From assembly GCA_049799955.1 (NCBI GenBank), contig JBARIW010000084.1:53886-117885 (forward strand): 64,000 bases of DNA, in the 5' to 3' direction. Made by a program: the position numbers and the translations under genes. Under the pieces are notes generated by a model that saw only the letters and a list, made by a program, of their open reading frames with translations, ran no database searches and was not told the DNA's origin. Each line of letters begins with the position of its first letter. The stretch's first letter is position 1. This document shows positions 34,348 to 42,220 of the stretch, piece after piece. The DNA comes from JBGTFE01 sp049799955. Lineage in GTDB: Bacteria; Acidobacteriota; Blastocatellia; Pyrinomonadales; Pyrinomonadaceae.

Positions 34348-35132
34348 CGGTTTCGCCATAAACCGCGTCGCAGAGTCGGATGCAGGAAGCCGATATGTTT
34401 TGTTTTTTTGTAACCGTTTGATAAATCTTCTATCCACAGCTTTCTCGATTGGTAAGAGGCAAGAAACACGGAGTCGATTCTCGATTTATCTTCCCGAATC
34501 CAGTAAGAACTGAAAGTTGTCTCGGGAATAAACGCGCTTCCGGTATATGGAGAAAAGCCTTCCCATCCGCGCACCTGCGAAATCAAGCCTGAAAAGTTAG
34601 AATGAGTCGAGCCGCCGACATACACTCCGCCGGCTGATGTGTCGAGAACGGCGCATGTGGACGAGATGCGCGCGCCCTGCCATGAGCGCGTGAAAATCGG
34701 CTGACCATCCTTGTAGCCCGTCAACTGGTGACCCACCGACGCGACCGCAACGTGATACCAGATGTCCGGCTCGAAGATGTAAGAGCTGCTAAACTGGATT
34801 GTCGTTTCGCTCGCGTCGCAAACGCCCGACGGCAGCGCGCGAAAGTTCCCGATTAATCGATATTTGGTTAGTCCGTCGTTTGTAAATCCGAACAGAATGG
34901 CGTGCGCGCCGCCGTAGCCGCTCGACACGACATAGCCGCTCGTCAGCTCGGGCGCAATCTTGACCCATGCTTCCCATGCAAAATCCGTTTCGAGAACATT
35001 CGGATTGCCGGGCGAATAAACTGCCCAGAACGCGCCGTGATTGACGTTCTGAGTTAGCGCGGCATCAAATTTGAGCGACTGTTGGGCGCAGACGTTAAAA
35101 GTCAACAATAAAATGAGAAGCAAAGTTTTCAT
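34344..35132 (-). CDS. Secreted LamG/concanavalin-A-like domain protein, opposite strand within the polysaccharide locus
   Basis: 262 residues from the ATG at 35132, where a signal peptide begins (MKTLLLILLLTFNVCAQ). Residues 20-215 are a LamG/jelly-roll domain: TDFAWEAWVKI, IWYHVAVASVGHQLTGYKDG and GGVYVGGSTHSNFSGLISQV are signature strands. Such domains bind carbohydrates or act as spacers; no catalytic residues are seen. A basic tail ends KTKHIGFLHPTLRRGLWRNR. It is the only minus-strand gene in the locus, with its stop overlapping the preceding glycosyltransferase, so it may be an insertion with its own promoter in the 258-nt gap to 35391. Confidence 0.78.
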   Translation of the reverse strand: MKTLLLILLLTFNVCAQQSLKFDAALTQNVNHGAFWAVYSPGNPNVLETDFAWEAWVKIAPELTSGYVVSSGYGGAHAILFGFTNDGLTKYRLIGNFRALPSGVCDASETTIQFSSSYIFEPDIWYHVAVASVGHQLTGYKDGQPIFTRSWQGARISSTCAVLDTSAGGVYVGGSTHSNFSGLISQVRGWEGFSPYTGSAFIPETTFSSYWIREDKSRIDSVFLASYQSRKLWIEDLSNGYKKTKHIGFLHPTLRRGLWRNR

Positions 35133-35390
35133 AGTTGAGTCCCCGGCGACATATCGGAAGCTCTGAGCGGCTTCGAGCAAAACAATTTTGATTTATAATA
35201 TTGTAACTATATTGAATATTTATACAAGCTTTTTTTAGGCGGTGAAGGGCATAAGCCGCAATTTAAAGCGCTTTTGTCTTTAAATTTGGATAAATAGCTT
35301 TTTAAGCCAAAGCCGTTTATGATTTAAACGGTCTAATTTGAGAATCTTAATTACCGTCGAGCAGGATTTATCGGTAAGATAAGTTAAATA

Positions 35391-36107
35391 ATGAGTAAGA
35401 TTAAGTTATTGCTTCTCGGCTCAATCGCAATTCTTCCTTCATTTTTGAAGCGTCCGCTATATCGTCTTTTTTTCGGCTATAAAATCGGAAAAAACGTGCG
35501 TATCGGTTTCAGCTTGATAGACGCGCGCGAATGTATAATCGAAGACAATGTTTCAATCGGGCATTTGAATGTTTTCACCGGCATCAGGAAACTTTCAATC
35601 GGAGAGCATGCCAGAATCGGTCATATAAATATTTTTCGCGGCGGCGACGAGATAAAACTCGGGCGATATACGGAAATTATCCGGCTGAATGAGATAAATT
35701 CGATACCCGACCCGGTTATTGTAACGCCAGCCGAGCCGAGATTTATTCTCGGCGACGGAAGCGTGATTACGGCATCTCATAAAATCGATTTTACCGACCG
35801 TGTGGAGTTTGGAAAGCGGGTGATTTTAGGCGGAAGAAATTCTTCGCTCTGGACGCATAACCGGCAGCAGACTAAGCCGATAATCATTGGCGACTACAGC
35901 TATATCGGCTCGGAAATCAGAATTGCTCCGGGCGGCGAAATCCCGCCGAAATGTATTGTCGGCATCGGTTCGGTAATAACTAAAAAGTTTGAAGCTGAAT
36001 ATCAGCTGATTGCCGGAGTTCCGGCGAAAGTCGTCAAGACTTTGGATGAAGACGGTAAATTTCTGACCGAATATAAAACGCGCCCTGATTTACCCGAAGA
36101 TATATAG
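35391..36107 (+). CDS. Left-handed beta-helix acyltransferase (hexapeptide repeat)
   Basis: 238 residues. Hexapeptide-like turns run through the protein ([LIV]-G-x4 units such as IGKNVRIGFSLID, IIEDNVSIGHLNVF, IGEHARIGHINIF, LGDGSVITASHKIDF, IGDYSYIGSEIRIAPGG), ending IVGIGSVITKKFEAEYQLIAGVPAKVVKT as in O-acetyltransferases. It probably acetylates a sugar of the polysaccharide using acetyl-CoA. It restarts the plus-strand run after the LamG gene. Confidence 0.83.
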   Translation: MSKIKLLLLGSIAILPSFLKRPLYRLFFGYKIGKNVRIGFSLIDARECIIEDNVSIGHLNVFTGIRKLSIGEHARIGHINIFRGGDEIKLGRYTEIIRLNEINSIPDPVIVTPAEPRFILGDGSVITASHKIDFTDRVEFGKRVILGGRNSSLWTHNRQQTKPIIIGDYSYIGSEIRIAPGGEIPPKCIVGIGSVITKKFEAEYQLIAGVPAKVVKTLDEDGKFLTEYKTRPDLPEDI

Positions 36108-36197
36108 AAACGGCTCAAAATAATATACAATTAAGTTGTTTGTCCCGGATAGAGGCAAACCCGGAGAAGAATTTATTTCATCGCAAGAGAAAGCTAA

Positions 36198-37508
36198 ATG
36201 AACAGAATTTTAGCAATATTTACCATCCTCACCGTTATTTCGGCAATGTTGGCAACTTTTCCTGACGGCGTGGCTGGCGTCTTAGTCGTCGTCGTCGTCT
36301 CGTTCGCGGTCATCGCCTTACTTCGTCGAACGGATAGGGACAATCATTTCCTCATCAATATTTTTCTGACTGCGCTCATCGCCCGTATTTTATTCGGCTC
36401 GTTTATTCATATTTTCGAAATGCGCGATTTTTTCGGCGCGGACGCCGCTACCTACGATTTTCTCGGAAACAGATTGGTGGAAGTCTGGACGGGACAGGTT
36501 TCCGTCAATGACTGGCTGTCGCAAAGGGCTTTGGCGACAAGCGGCGCGGGTTGGGGAATGACTTACCTCGTCGCTTTTATTTACCTGATTGTCGGGCACA
36601 ACATTCTCGCCGCCCAATTTTTCTGCGCCGTTATCGGCGCGGCGACCGCTCCGCTGGTTTATATCTGCTCGCATAAAATTTTCCAAAATCACCGCGTCGG
36701 GAAAATCTCGGCGCTTCTGGTCGCGCTTTTTCCGGGATTTATTATCTGGTCGTCGCAGCTTTTGAAAGACGGCTTGATTATTTTCCTGCTTGTTTTGTCG
36801 ATGACGATGGTTTTGGAGCTGCAAAAAAAATTCAGCTATCCGGCAGTCGGAATATTGATTTTGTCGCTTTTTGGTATTCTCTCGCTCAGATTTTATATTT
36901 TTTACATGGTGGCGATTGCCGTGGCGGGCAGTTTTATCATCGGCGCGAGCGGCTCAGCCAAGTCAGTTATGCGCGGTTTTATCGCGCTCGTCATTGTCGG
37001 CATAGCAATGAGTTATTTGGGTGTTTTTCAGACTGCCGGGACGGACTTCGAGAAATTCGGAAGCCTTGAAAGAGTGCAGATAAGCCGTCAGGGGCTGGCA
37101 ACAACGGCGGAATCCGGTTATGGCGAGGACATCGACGTATCGACAACCGGAGGCGCGATTTCGATTCTCCCGATAGGTTTTTCATATTTAATGTTCGCGC
37201 CTTTTCCCTGGCAGGTAACAAATTTTCGTCAAGCCATTACCCTGCCGGAAATGATGGTCTGGTGGTCTTTGATTCCGCTTCTTTTGAGCGGGCTTTGGTA
37301 TACGATAAAAAATCGCCTGCGCAACGCGATTTCGATTTTGATTTTTACATTGCTGCTGACGATTGCCTATTCTATCTTTCAGGGCAATGTCGGCACGGCG
37401 TATCGCCAGCGCGCGCAGATACAGGTTTTCCTGTTTATTTTTATCGCCGTCGGCTGGACGCTCTGGCAGGAGAAAAAGGAAAATCGCAAAATGATGCGAA
37501 AAAAATAA
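36198..37508 (+). CDS. Multi-pass membrane protein, GT-C glycosyltransferase-like
   Basis: 436 residues with about 11 hydrophobic helices. An acidic first external loop, RDFFGADAATYDFLGNRLVE, follows the third helix, and a helix-turn WSSQLLKDGLIIFLLVLSM follows, resembling ArnT/PMT-like or EpsG-like membrane enzymes. A soluble loop at about 275-320 precedes the last helices. Role inferred: transfer or polymerisation of sugars on the outer side of the inner membrane. It may alternatively be a repeat-unit polymerase. Confidence 0.65.
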   Translation: MNRILAIFTILTVISAMLATFPDGVAGVLVVVVVSFAVIALLRRTDRDNHFLINIFLTALIARILFGSFIHIFEMRDFFGADAATYDFLGNRLVEVWTGQVSVNDWLSQRALATSGAGWGMTYLVAFIYLIVGHNILAAQFFCAVIGAATAPLVYICSHKIFQNHRVGKISALLVALFPGFIIWSSQLLKDGLIIFLLVLSMTMVLELQKKFSYPAVGILILSLFGILSLRFYIFYMVAIAVAGSFIIGASGSAKSVMRGFIALVIVGIAMSYLGVFQTAGTDFEKFGSLERVQISRQGLATTAESGYGEDIDVSTTGGAISILPIGFSYLMFAPFPWQVTNFRQAITLPEMMVWWSLIPLLLSGLWYTIKNRLRNAISILIFTLLLTIAYSIFQGNVGTAYRQRAQIQVFLFIFIAVGWTLWQEKKENRKMMRKK

Positions 37509-37512
37509 ACGA

Positions 37513-39396
37513 ATGTGCGGAATTGTCGGAACAATTTATAATAATTCGGGCGCGGCGAGCCGCGAAATAATCGAGCGGATGAATGCGGCAATCACGCATC
37601 GCGGACCGGACGACGACGGATTTTACTTTCACCAAAACGCCGCGCTCGCCATGCGCCGCCTTTCGATTATCGACCTCGCGCACGGCAAACAGCCGATTCA
37701 CAATCACGACCGCACAAAATGGATTGTCTTTAACGGCGAAATTTATAATTACAGGCAGCTTCGAGAAGATTTAGAACGGCGCGGGCACGAGTTTTATACA
37801 AATTCCGACACGGAAGCAATCATTCATCTTTACGACGAATACGGAGCGGATTGTGTCCAGCATTTGCGCGGAATGTTCGCTTTTGCAATCTGGGATGAAA
37901 CGGACAAAAGTTTATTCGTCGCCAGAGACCGGCTCGGAAAAAAACCGCTTCTTTATTCGCACCAGCCAAACGGAGATTTGATTTTCGGCTCGGAATTTCA
38001 AGCACTTCTCGCGCATCCGGCGATTTCGCGCGAAGTCGATTTTGAAGCGATTGACAGCTATCTTTCATACCTTTGCGTTCCCGCGCCGCAAACGGCTTTT
38101 AAACAAATCCGCAAGCTCGAACCGGCGCACTGGCTTCGCTGGAAGGACGGCTCGCTGGAGACAAAACGCTACTGGCAGCCCGATTTTTCAAAGAAAATCA
38201 AGATTTCCGAAACCGAAGCCGAAGAAGAAACTCTGCGGATTTTGCGCGAATCGACCAAACTGAGAATGATTTCCGAAGTTCCGCTCGGCGCGTTTCTTTC
38301 GGGCGGCGTCGATTCTTCAACCGTCGTCGCGCTGATGGCGCAGGAAAGCGCGCAGCCTGTCAAAACTTTTTCCATCGGGTTTGAAGAACAGGATTTCAGC
38401 GAGCTGAAATACGCCAAACGCGTTGCCGAACACGTCGGCGCGGAATATCACGAATTTATCGTTAAGCCCGACGCGATGGAAGTTTTGCCGACTTTGGTTG
38501 AGCATTACGGCGAGCCTTACGCGGATTCTTCCGCGATTCCGACATATTACGTTTCAAAAGAAACCAGAAAATACGTTACGGTTGCCTTAAACGGCGACGG
38601 CGGCGACGAGAGCTTTGCCGGATACGAGCGTCATGCGGCGATGCGGATTGCTGAAACTTATCATCGCCTGCCGAAGGTTTTGAGAAAGGCTCTAATCGAA
38701 AAACCGATTAATCTTGTGCCGACATCGGAAATTCAAAAAAGCCGCGTCCGCGACGTGAAAAGATTTTTGCAGGCGGCAAATCTTCCGCGAACCGAACGTT
38801 ATTTCAGATGGATGTCAACCTTTGACCGCGACGCCAAACGGGAGCTTTACACCGAAGATTTTTCGCGCGAAATCGCAAATAACAATCCGTCCGAAGTTTT
38901 GGAAAAATGGTTTGCAAAAGCAAACGGCTCGGGCATTCTGGACACAACGCTTTTGACCGACCAGATGACGTATCTGCCCAATGATTTGCTGGTCAAAGTC
39001 GATATTGCCTCGATGGCGAATTCGCTTGAAGCGCGCTCGCCGTTTCTCGACCATCACCTGATAGAATTTGCCGCAAGTTTGCCGGAAAAAATCAAAGCGC
39101 GCAGGTTTGAAACAAAATCTTTTCTCAAAAAAATTGCGGCGCGGCTTGTCCCGAAAGAAGTTGTCTATCGCCGGAAAATGGGTTTCGGCGTGCCAATCGG
39201 CAAATGGTTTCGCACTGATATGAAGGATTTTGTCCGGCAAATTCTTTTGTCCGAAAAATCTCTGACGCGCGGAATCGTCCGGCGCGAAATGATTGAAAAA
39301 TACGTCCGCGAGCATACGAACGCGGAACGCGACCACGCATTTCAGCTCTGGACGCTTTTGATGCTTGAGCTTTGGTTCGAGAGATTTATTGATTAA
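37513..39396 (+). CDS. asnB: Asparagine synthase (glutamine-hydrolysing)
   Basis: 627 residues. MCGIVG provides the N-terminal nucleophile Cys2 of the glutaminase domain (residues 2-200), with RGPDDDG downstream. The synthetase domain has the ATP-pyrophosphatase loop SGGVDSS at about residue 258 and MGFGVPIGKWFR near the end. It makes asparagine, or in polysaccharide loci amidates a uronic acid or other carboxylate of the glycan; the locus favours the second use, but this is inference. It is 4 nt after the GT-C-like gene. Confidence 0.93.
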   Translation: MCGIVGTIYNNSGAASREIIERMNAAITHRGPDDDGFYFHQNAALAMRRLSIIDLAHGKQPIHNHDRTKWIVFNGEIYNYRQLREDLERRGHEFYTNSDTEAIIHLYDEYGADCVQHLRGMFAFAIWDETDKSLFVARDRLGKKPLLYSHQPNGDLIFGSEFQALLAHPAISREVDFEAIDSYLSYLCVPAPQTAFKQIRKLEPAHWLRWKDGSLETKRYWQPDFSKKIKISETEAEEETLRILRESTKLRMISEVPLGAFLSGGVDSSTVVALMAQESAQPVKTFSIGFEEQDFSELKYAKRVAEHVGAEYHEFIVKPDAMEVLPTLVEHYGEPYADSSAIPTYYVSKETRKYVTVALNGDGGDESFAGYERHAAMRIAETYHRLPKVLRKALIEKPINLVPTSEIQKSRVRDVKRFLQAANLPRTERYFRWMSTFDRDAKRELYTEDFSREIANNNPSEVLEKWFAKANGSGILDTTLLTDQMTYLPNDLLVKVDIASMANSLEARSPFLDHHLIEFAASLPEKIKARRFETKSFLKKIAARLVPKEVVYRRKMGFGVPIGKWFRTDMKDFVRQILLSEKSLTRGIVRREMIEKYVREHTNAERDHAFQLWTLLMLELWFERFID

Positions 39397-39401
39397 AAAT
39401 T

Positions 39402-40169
39402 ATGAAAGGCATTGTTTTAGCGGGCGGTCTTGGCTCACGCCTCAAGCCGCTCACGAAAGTTACCAACAAACATCTTCTCCCGGTTTACGACGAGCCGATG
39501 ATTTATTACCCGATAAAGACGCTCGTTAACGCGGGAATCGACGACATAATGATTGTTACGGGCGGAAATTCTGCCGGAGATTTCCTCAAGCTTCTGGGAA
39601 ACGGCAAGGATTTCGGCTTAAAACATCTGAATTACACGTATCAGGAAGGCGAGGGCGGCATTGCCGACGCGCTTTCGCTAGTCGAGCATTTTGCCGATGA
39701 CGAATCGATTTGCGTCGTTCTCGGCGACAATATTATCGAAGGAAATATCCGTGCTGCAAAGGAAGATTATGAAAGACAAGGCGCGGGCGCGAAGATTCTC
39801 CTCAAAAAAGTTCACGACGCGCAGCGTTTCGGCGTTCCCGAACTCGACGGCGGGCGGGTTTTGCAAATCGAGGAAAAACCGCAAAATCCAAAGTCCGACT
39901 ATGCCGTCATCGGTATTTACTTTTATGATTCGCGTGTTTTCGATATTATCAGAACATTGGAGCCTTCCGAAAGAAACGAGCTGGAAATTACTGACGTTAA
40001 CAACGACTATATCAACCGGGGAGTTATGACGTGGAACGAGCTGGAAGGCTGGTGGACTGACGCCGGAACTTTCGAAAGCCTGCTTCACGCGACAAATCTG
40101 GTGGCGGAAACGGGCGCGAATAACACGGAGATTTCACGCGAAAATTTAATGGCGAAGAATGCGGAATAG
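39402..40169 (+). CDS. Sugar-1-phosphate nucleotidyltransferase (RmlA-like)
   Basis: 255 residues, shorter than the about 290 of standard RmlA. The signature GGLGSRLKPLTKVTNKHLLP and PVYDEPMIYYPIKTL is intact, as are VLGDNIIEG and ITDVNNDYI. It activates a hexose-1-phosphate with a nucleoside triphosphate, probably forming a dTDP-sugar. The following gene encodes a cupin epimerase-like enzyme, so together they resemble half of a dTDP-deoxysugar pathway. RmlB and RmlD are not present in this window. Confidence 0.9.
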   Translation: MKGIVLAGGLGSRLKPLTKVTNKHLLPVYDEPMIYYPIKTLVNAGIDDIMIVTGGNSAGDFLKLLGNGKDFGLKHLNYTYQEGEGGIADALSLVEHFADDESICVVLGDNIIEGNIRAAKEDYERQGAGAKILLKKVHDAQRFGVPELDGGRVLQIEEKPQNPKSDYAVIGIYFYDSRVFDIIRTLEPSERNELEITDVNNDYINRGVMTWNELEGWWTDAGTFESLLHATNLVAETGANNTEISRENLMAKNAE

Positions 40170-40199
40170 TTTTTCGCCGCGTTTAAAATAAAGTTGAAT

Positions 40200-40703
40200 A
40201 TGACACAAACAATACAGGAAAAAGAATTTTTCAAAGAAGGCGAAATACGCGATGTCATCGCATACCCTTTGAAAAAATTTAAGGATGAACGCGGCTGGCT
40301 CGCCGAACTTTTTCGCCATGACGAAATATCTGAGGAGTTTTATCCCGTCATGGCTTATCTTTCGGTAACCGAGCCGGGCACGCAGCGCGGTCCGCATGAA
40401 CACGTTGACCAGGCGGATTTGTTTTGCTTTATCGGAACGGGAAATTTTAAGCTTCGAATGTGGGACAATCGCAAAGATTCTCCGACCTTTCAAAATGTGA
40501 TGACGCTGATTGTCGGCGAAGACAATCCGATGGCGGTGATTGTGCCGCGAGGCGTTGTTCACGCGTATAAAAATGAAAGCGAAACCGAAAAGGGCGTGGT
40601 GATAAACTGCCCGAATCGTCTTTATATGGGCGAAGGCAAAAAAGAAGAAATCGACGAGATTCGCCACGAAGACGACCCGAATACGATTTATAAAATGGAT
40701 TAA
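40200..40703 (+). CDS. Cupin-fold dTDP-sugar epimerase/isomerase-like (RmlC/FdtA type)
   Basis: 167 residues from the ATG at 40200 (an upstream in-frame TTG is less likely). The cupin core GTQRGPHEHVDQADLFCFIG holds the His pair of RmlC-like enzymes, followed by VIVPRGVVHAYKNE. It probably isomerises the product of the preceding nucleotidyltransferase pathway. The length fits the short dTDP-4-dehydrorhamnose 3,5-epimerase-related group. A hairpin repeat and a structured 97-nt element follow it. Confidence 0.8.
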   Translation: MTQTIQEKEFFKEGEIRDVIAYPLKKFKDERGWLAELFRHDEISEEFYPVMAYLSVTEPGTQRGPHEHVDQADLFCFIGTGNFKLRMWDNRKDSPTFQNVMTLIVGEDNPMAVIVPRGVVHAYKNESETEKGVVINCPNRLYMGEGKKEEIDEIRHEDDPNTIYKMD

Positions 40704-40707
40704 GTTT

Positions 40708-40795
40708 AGTCTGGGAAGTCTTGGAAGTCTGAAGTCTGGGAAGAAAGCGTTTTGACTTTCAAGACTTTCGAGACTTCCCAGACTTTCAAGACTTA
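40708..40795. repeat. Tandem-unit hairpin, GGAAGTCT type (9-mer)
   Basis: 40708-40730 (AGTCTGGGAAGTCTTGG...) and 40762-40784 are complementary at 21 of 23 positions. The right arm is 9-mers GACTTTCAA, GACTTTCGA, GACTTCCCA, GACTTTCAA. It starts 4 nt after the stop of the cupin gene. Confidence 0.9.
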
Positions 40796-40800
40796 AAAAC

Positions 40801-40897
40801 GTCAGCAGGCGGTAGCGAGCTTCCCGCACAATCGTGCAGCCAAATGCCGCCGAGGTTTGTAAAAACCGAGGTCGCGTTTAGTTTATCGCCTGCTGGC
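40801..40897. other. Structured 97-nt intergenic element (closed multi-branch fold)
   Basis: GTCAGCAGGCG (40801-40811) pairs with 40887-40897 (11 bp, one G-U). Inside are a GCAC/AATC/GTGC hairpin (40826-40837) and a GGTTT/AAACC hairpin (40854-40867). It is GC-richer than the flanks. It lies 15 nt before the next ATG and directly after a tandem-unit hairpin. It could be a leader RNA, a dispersed repeat of a different class, or a terminator. Confidence 0.55.
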
Positions 40898-40912
40898 TTT
40901 TAAGAGTTTTAG

Positions 40913-42142
40913 ATGAAAATAGTTCGTATTATTGCGCGGCTCAATGTCGGCGGACCCGCGCGGCATGTCGTCTGGCTCACGAAAGATTTGAATGCGGAAG
41001 GATTTCAAGTAGTTCTGCTGACCGGAACCGTTCCCGAAGGCGAGGAAGATATGAGCTATTTCGCCGCCGCAAACGGGGTCGAGCCGGTTTATATTCCCGA
41101 AATGAGCCGCGAGCTTTCACCGAAAGACATCGTTTCGCTCTGGAAAGTTTATCGCCGCATCACGCGCGAAAAGCCCGACGTTATTCACACGCACACCGCA
41201 AAAGCCGGAACAATCGGGCGCGCGGCGGGTTTTCTTTATCGCTGGCTGACGTGGAAAACTTTTGTCGGCAAACCGCGCCGCGTAAAATTCGTTCACACCT
41301 ATCACGGACACGTTTTTCACAGCTATTACGGAAACGCGAAGACGAAGCTTTTTTTGTTTATCGAAAAGGCTCTGGCGCGTCTGGCGACGGATAAAATCAT
41401 CGTCATCAGCCGCCAGCAGCTTGACGAAATTCACGGAAAATTCGGCGTCGGGCGCGTCGAACAATTTGAAGTCGTTCCGCTCGGAATCGATTTGGAGTCG
41501 TTTGAAAATGCGCGCGAAAAACGAAATATTCTGCGAGCGGAAATCGGTGCGAAGGATGACGAAATTATTGTCGGATTCGTCGGCAGATTAACCGAAATCA
41601 AGAATATCTCGCTTTTTCTGAAAGTCGCCGCGCTTTATCGTGAAAGAAAAACGCCGGATTTACCGAATCTGAAATTTGTTATTGTCGGCGACGGAAATTT
41701 GCGCTTGAGTCTGGAAAAAGAAGCCGGCGAGCTTGGCTTAAAAGACGTTGTGAAATTTCTCGGCAACCGCGAAGACGCGGATATTTTTTACGCCGGTCTG
41801 GACATTGTCGCTTTAACTTCTTTGAATGAAGGCACGCCGCTTTCGCTGATTGAGGCGATGGCAAACGAAAAAGCGATTATCTCAACTTCGGTCGGCGGCG
41901 TGATTGACCTTCTCGGCAAAGTCCGCGCGGAAAAAGACGGGTTTAAAGTCTGCGAGCGCGGCGCGTCCGCCGAATCGAATGACCCGGAAAGTTTTTATAA
42001 AGGCTTGATTTATCTGGCGAAGAATGGCGGCGAGCGCGAAAAAATGAGTTCCGCCGGAAAACGCTTCGTCGGGGAAAATTACTCCAAACAAAGGCTCGTC
42101 CGGGATATAAAAAGGCTTTATCAAAAATTAAATATTTCGTAA
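40913..42142 (+). CDS. GT4-family glycosyltransferase
   Basis: 409 residues with a GT-B fold. IIARLNVGGPARHVVWLTKDL begins the acceptor domain; DVIHTHTAKAGTIGR and GFVGRLTEIKNISLF follow; the donor E-x7-E motif is in SLNEGTPLSLIEAMANEKAI. The pattern resembles transferases that act early on undecaprenyl-diphosphate sugars, and the next gene encodes the WecA-like enzyme that would make such a lipid. The pair probably performs the first two sugar additions. The gap to the next gene is 78 nt. Confidence 0.88.
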   Translation: MKIVRIIARLNVGGPARHVVWLTKDLNAEGFQVVLLTGTVPEGEEDMSYFAAANGVEPVYIPEMSRELSPKDIVSLWKVYRRITREKPDVIHTHTAKAGTIGRAAGFLYRWLTWKTFVGKPRRVKFVHTYHGHVFHSYYGNAKTKLFLFIEKALARLATDKIIVISRQQLDEIHGKFGVGRVEQFEVVPLGIDLESFENAREKRNILRAEIGAKDDEIIVGFVGRLTEIKNISLFLKVAALYRERKTPDLPNLKFVIVGDGNLRLSLEKEAGELGLKDVVKFLGNREDADIFYAGLDIVALTSLNEGTPLSLIEAMANEKAIISTSVGGVIDLLGKVRAEKDGFKVCERGASAESNDPESFYKGLIYLAKNGGEREKMSSAGKRFVGENYSKQRLVRDIKRLYQKLNIS

Positions 42143-42220
42143 ATTACCAGTCGTAACCGCTTGCTTTTAAGTTGAAATTAATTTGTAATAAGTTCAAGTA
42201 TATAAACCCCCTAGAGTTTA

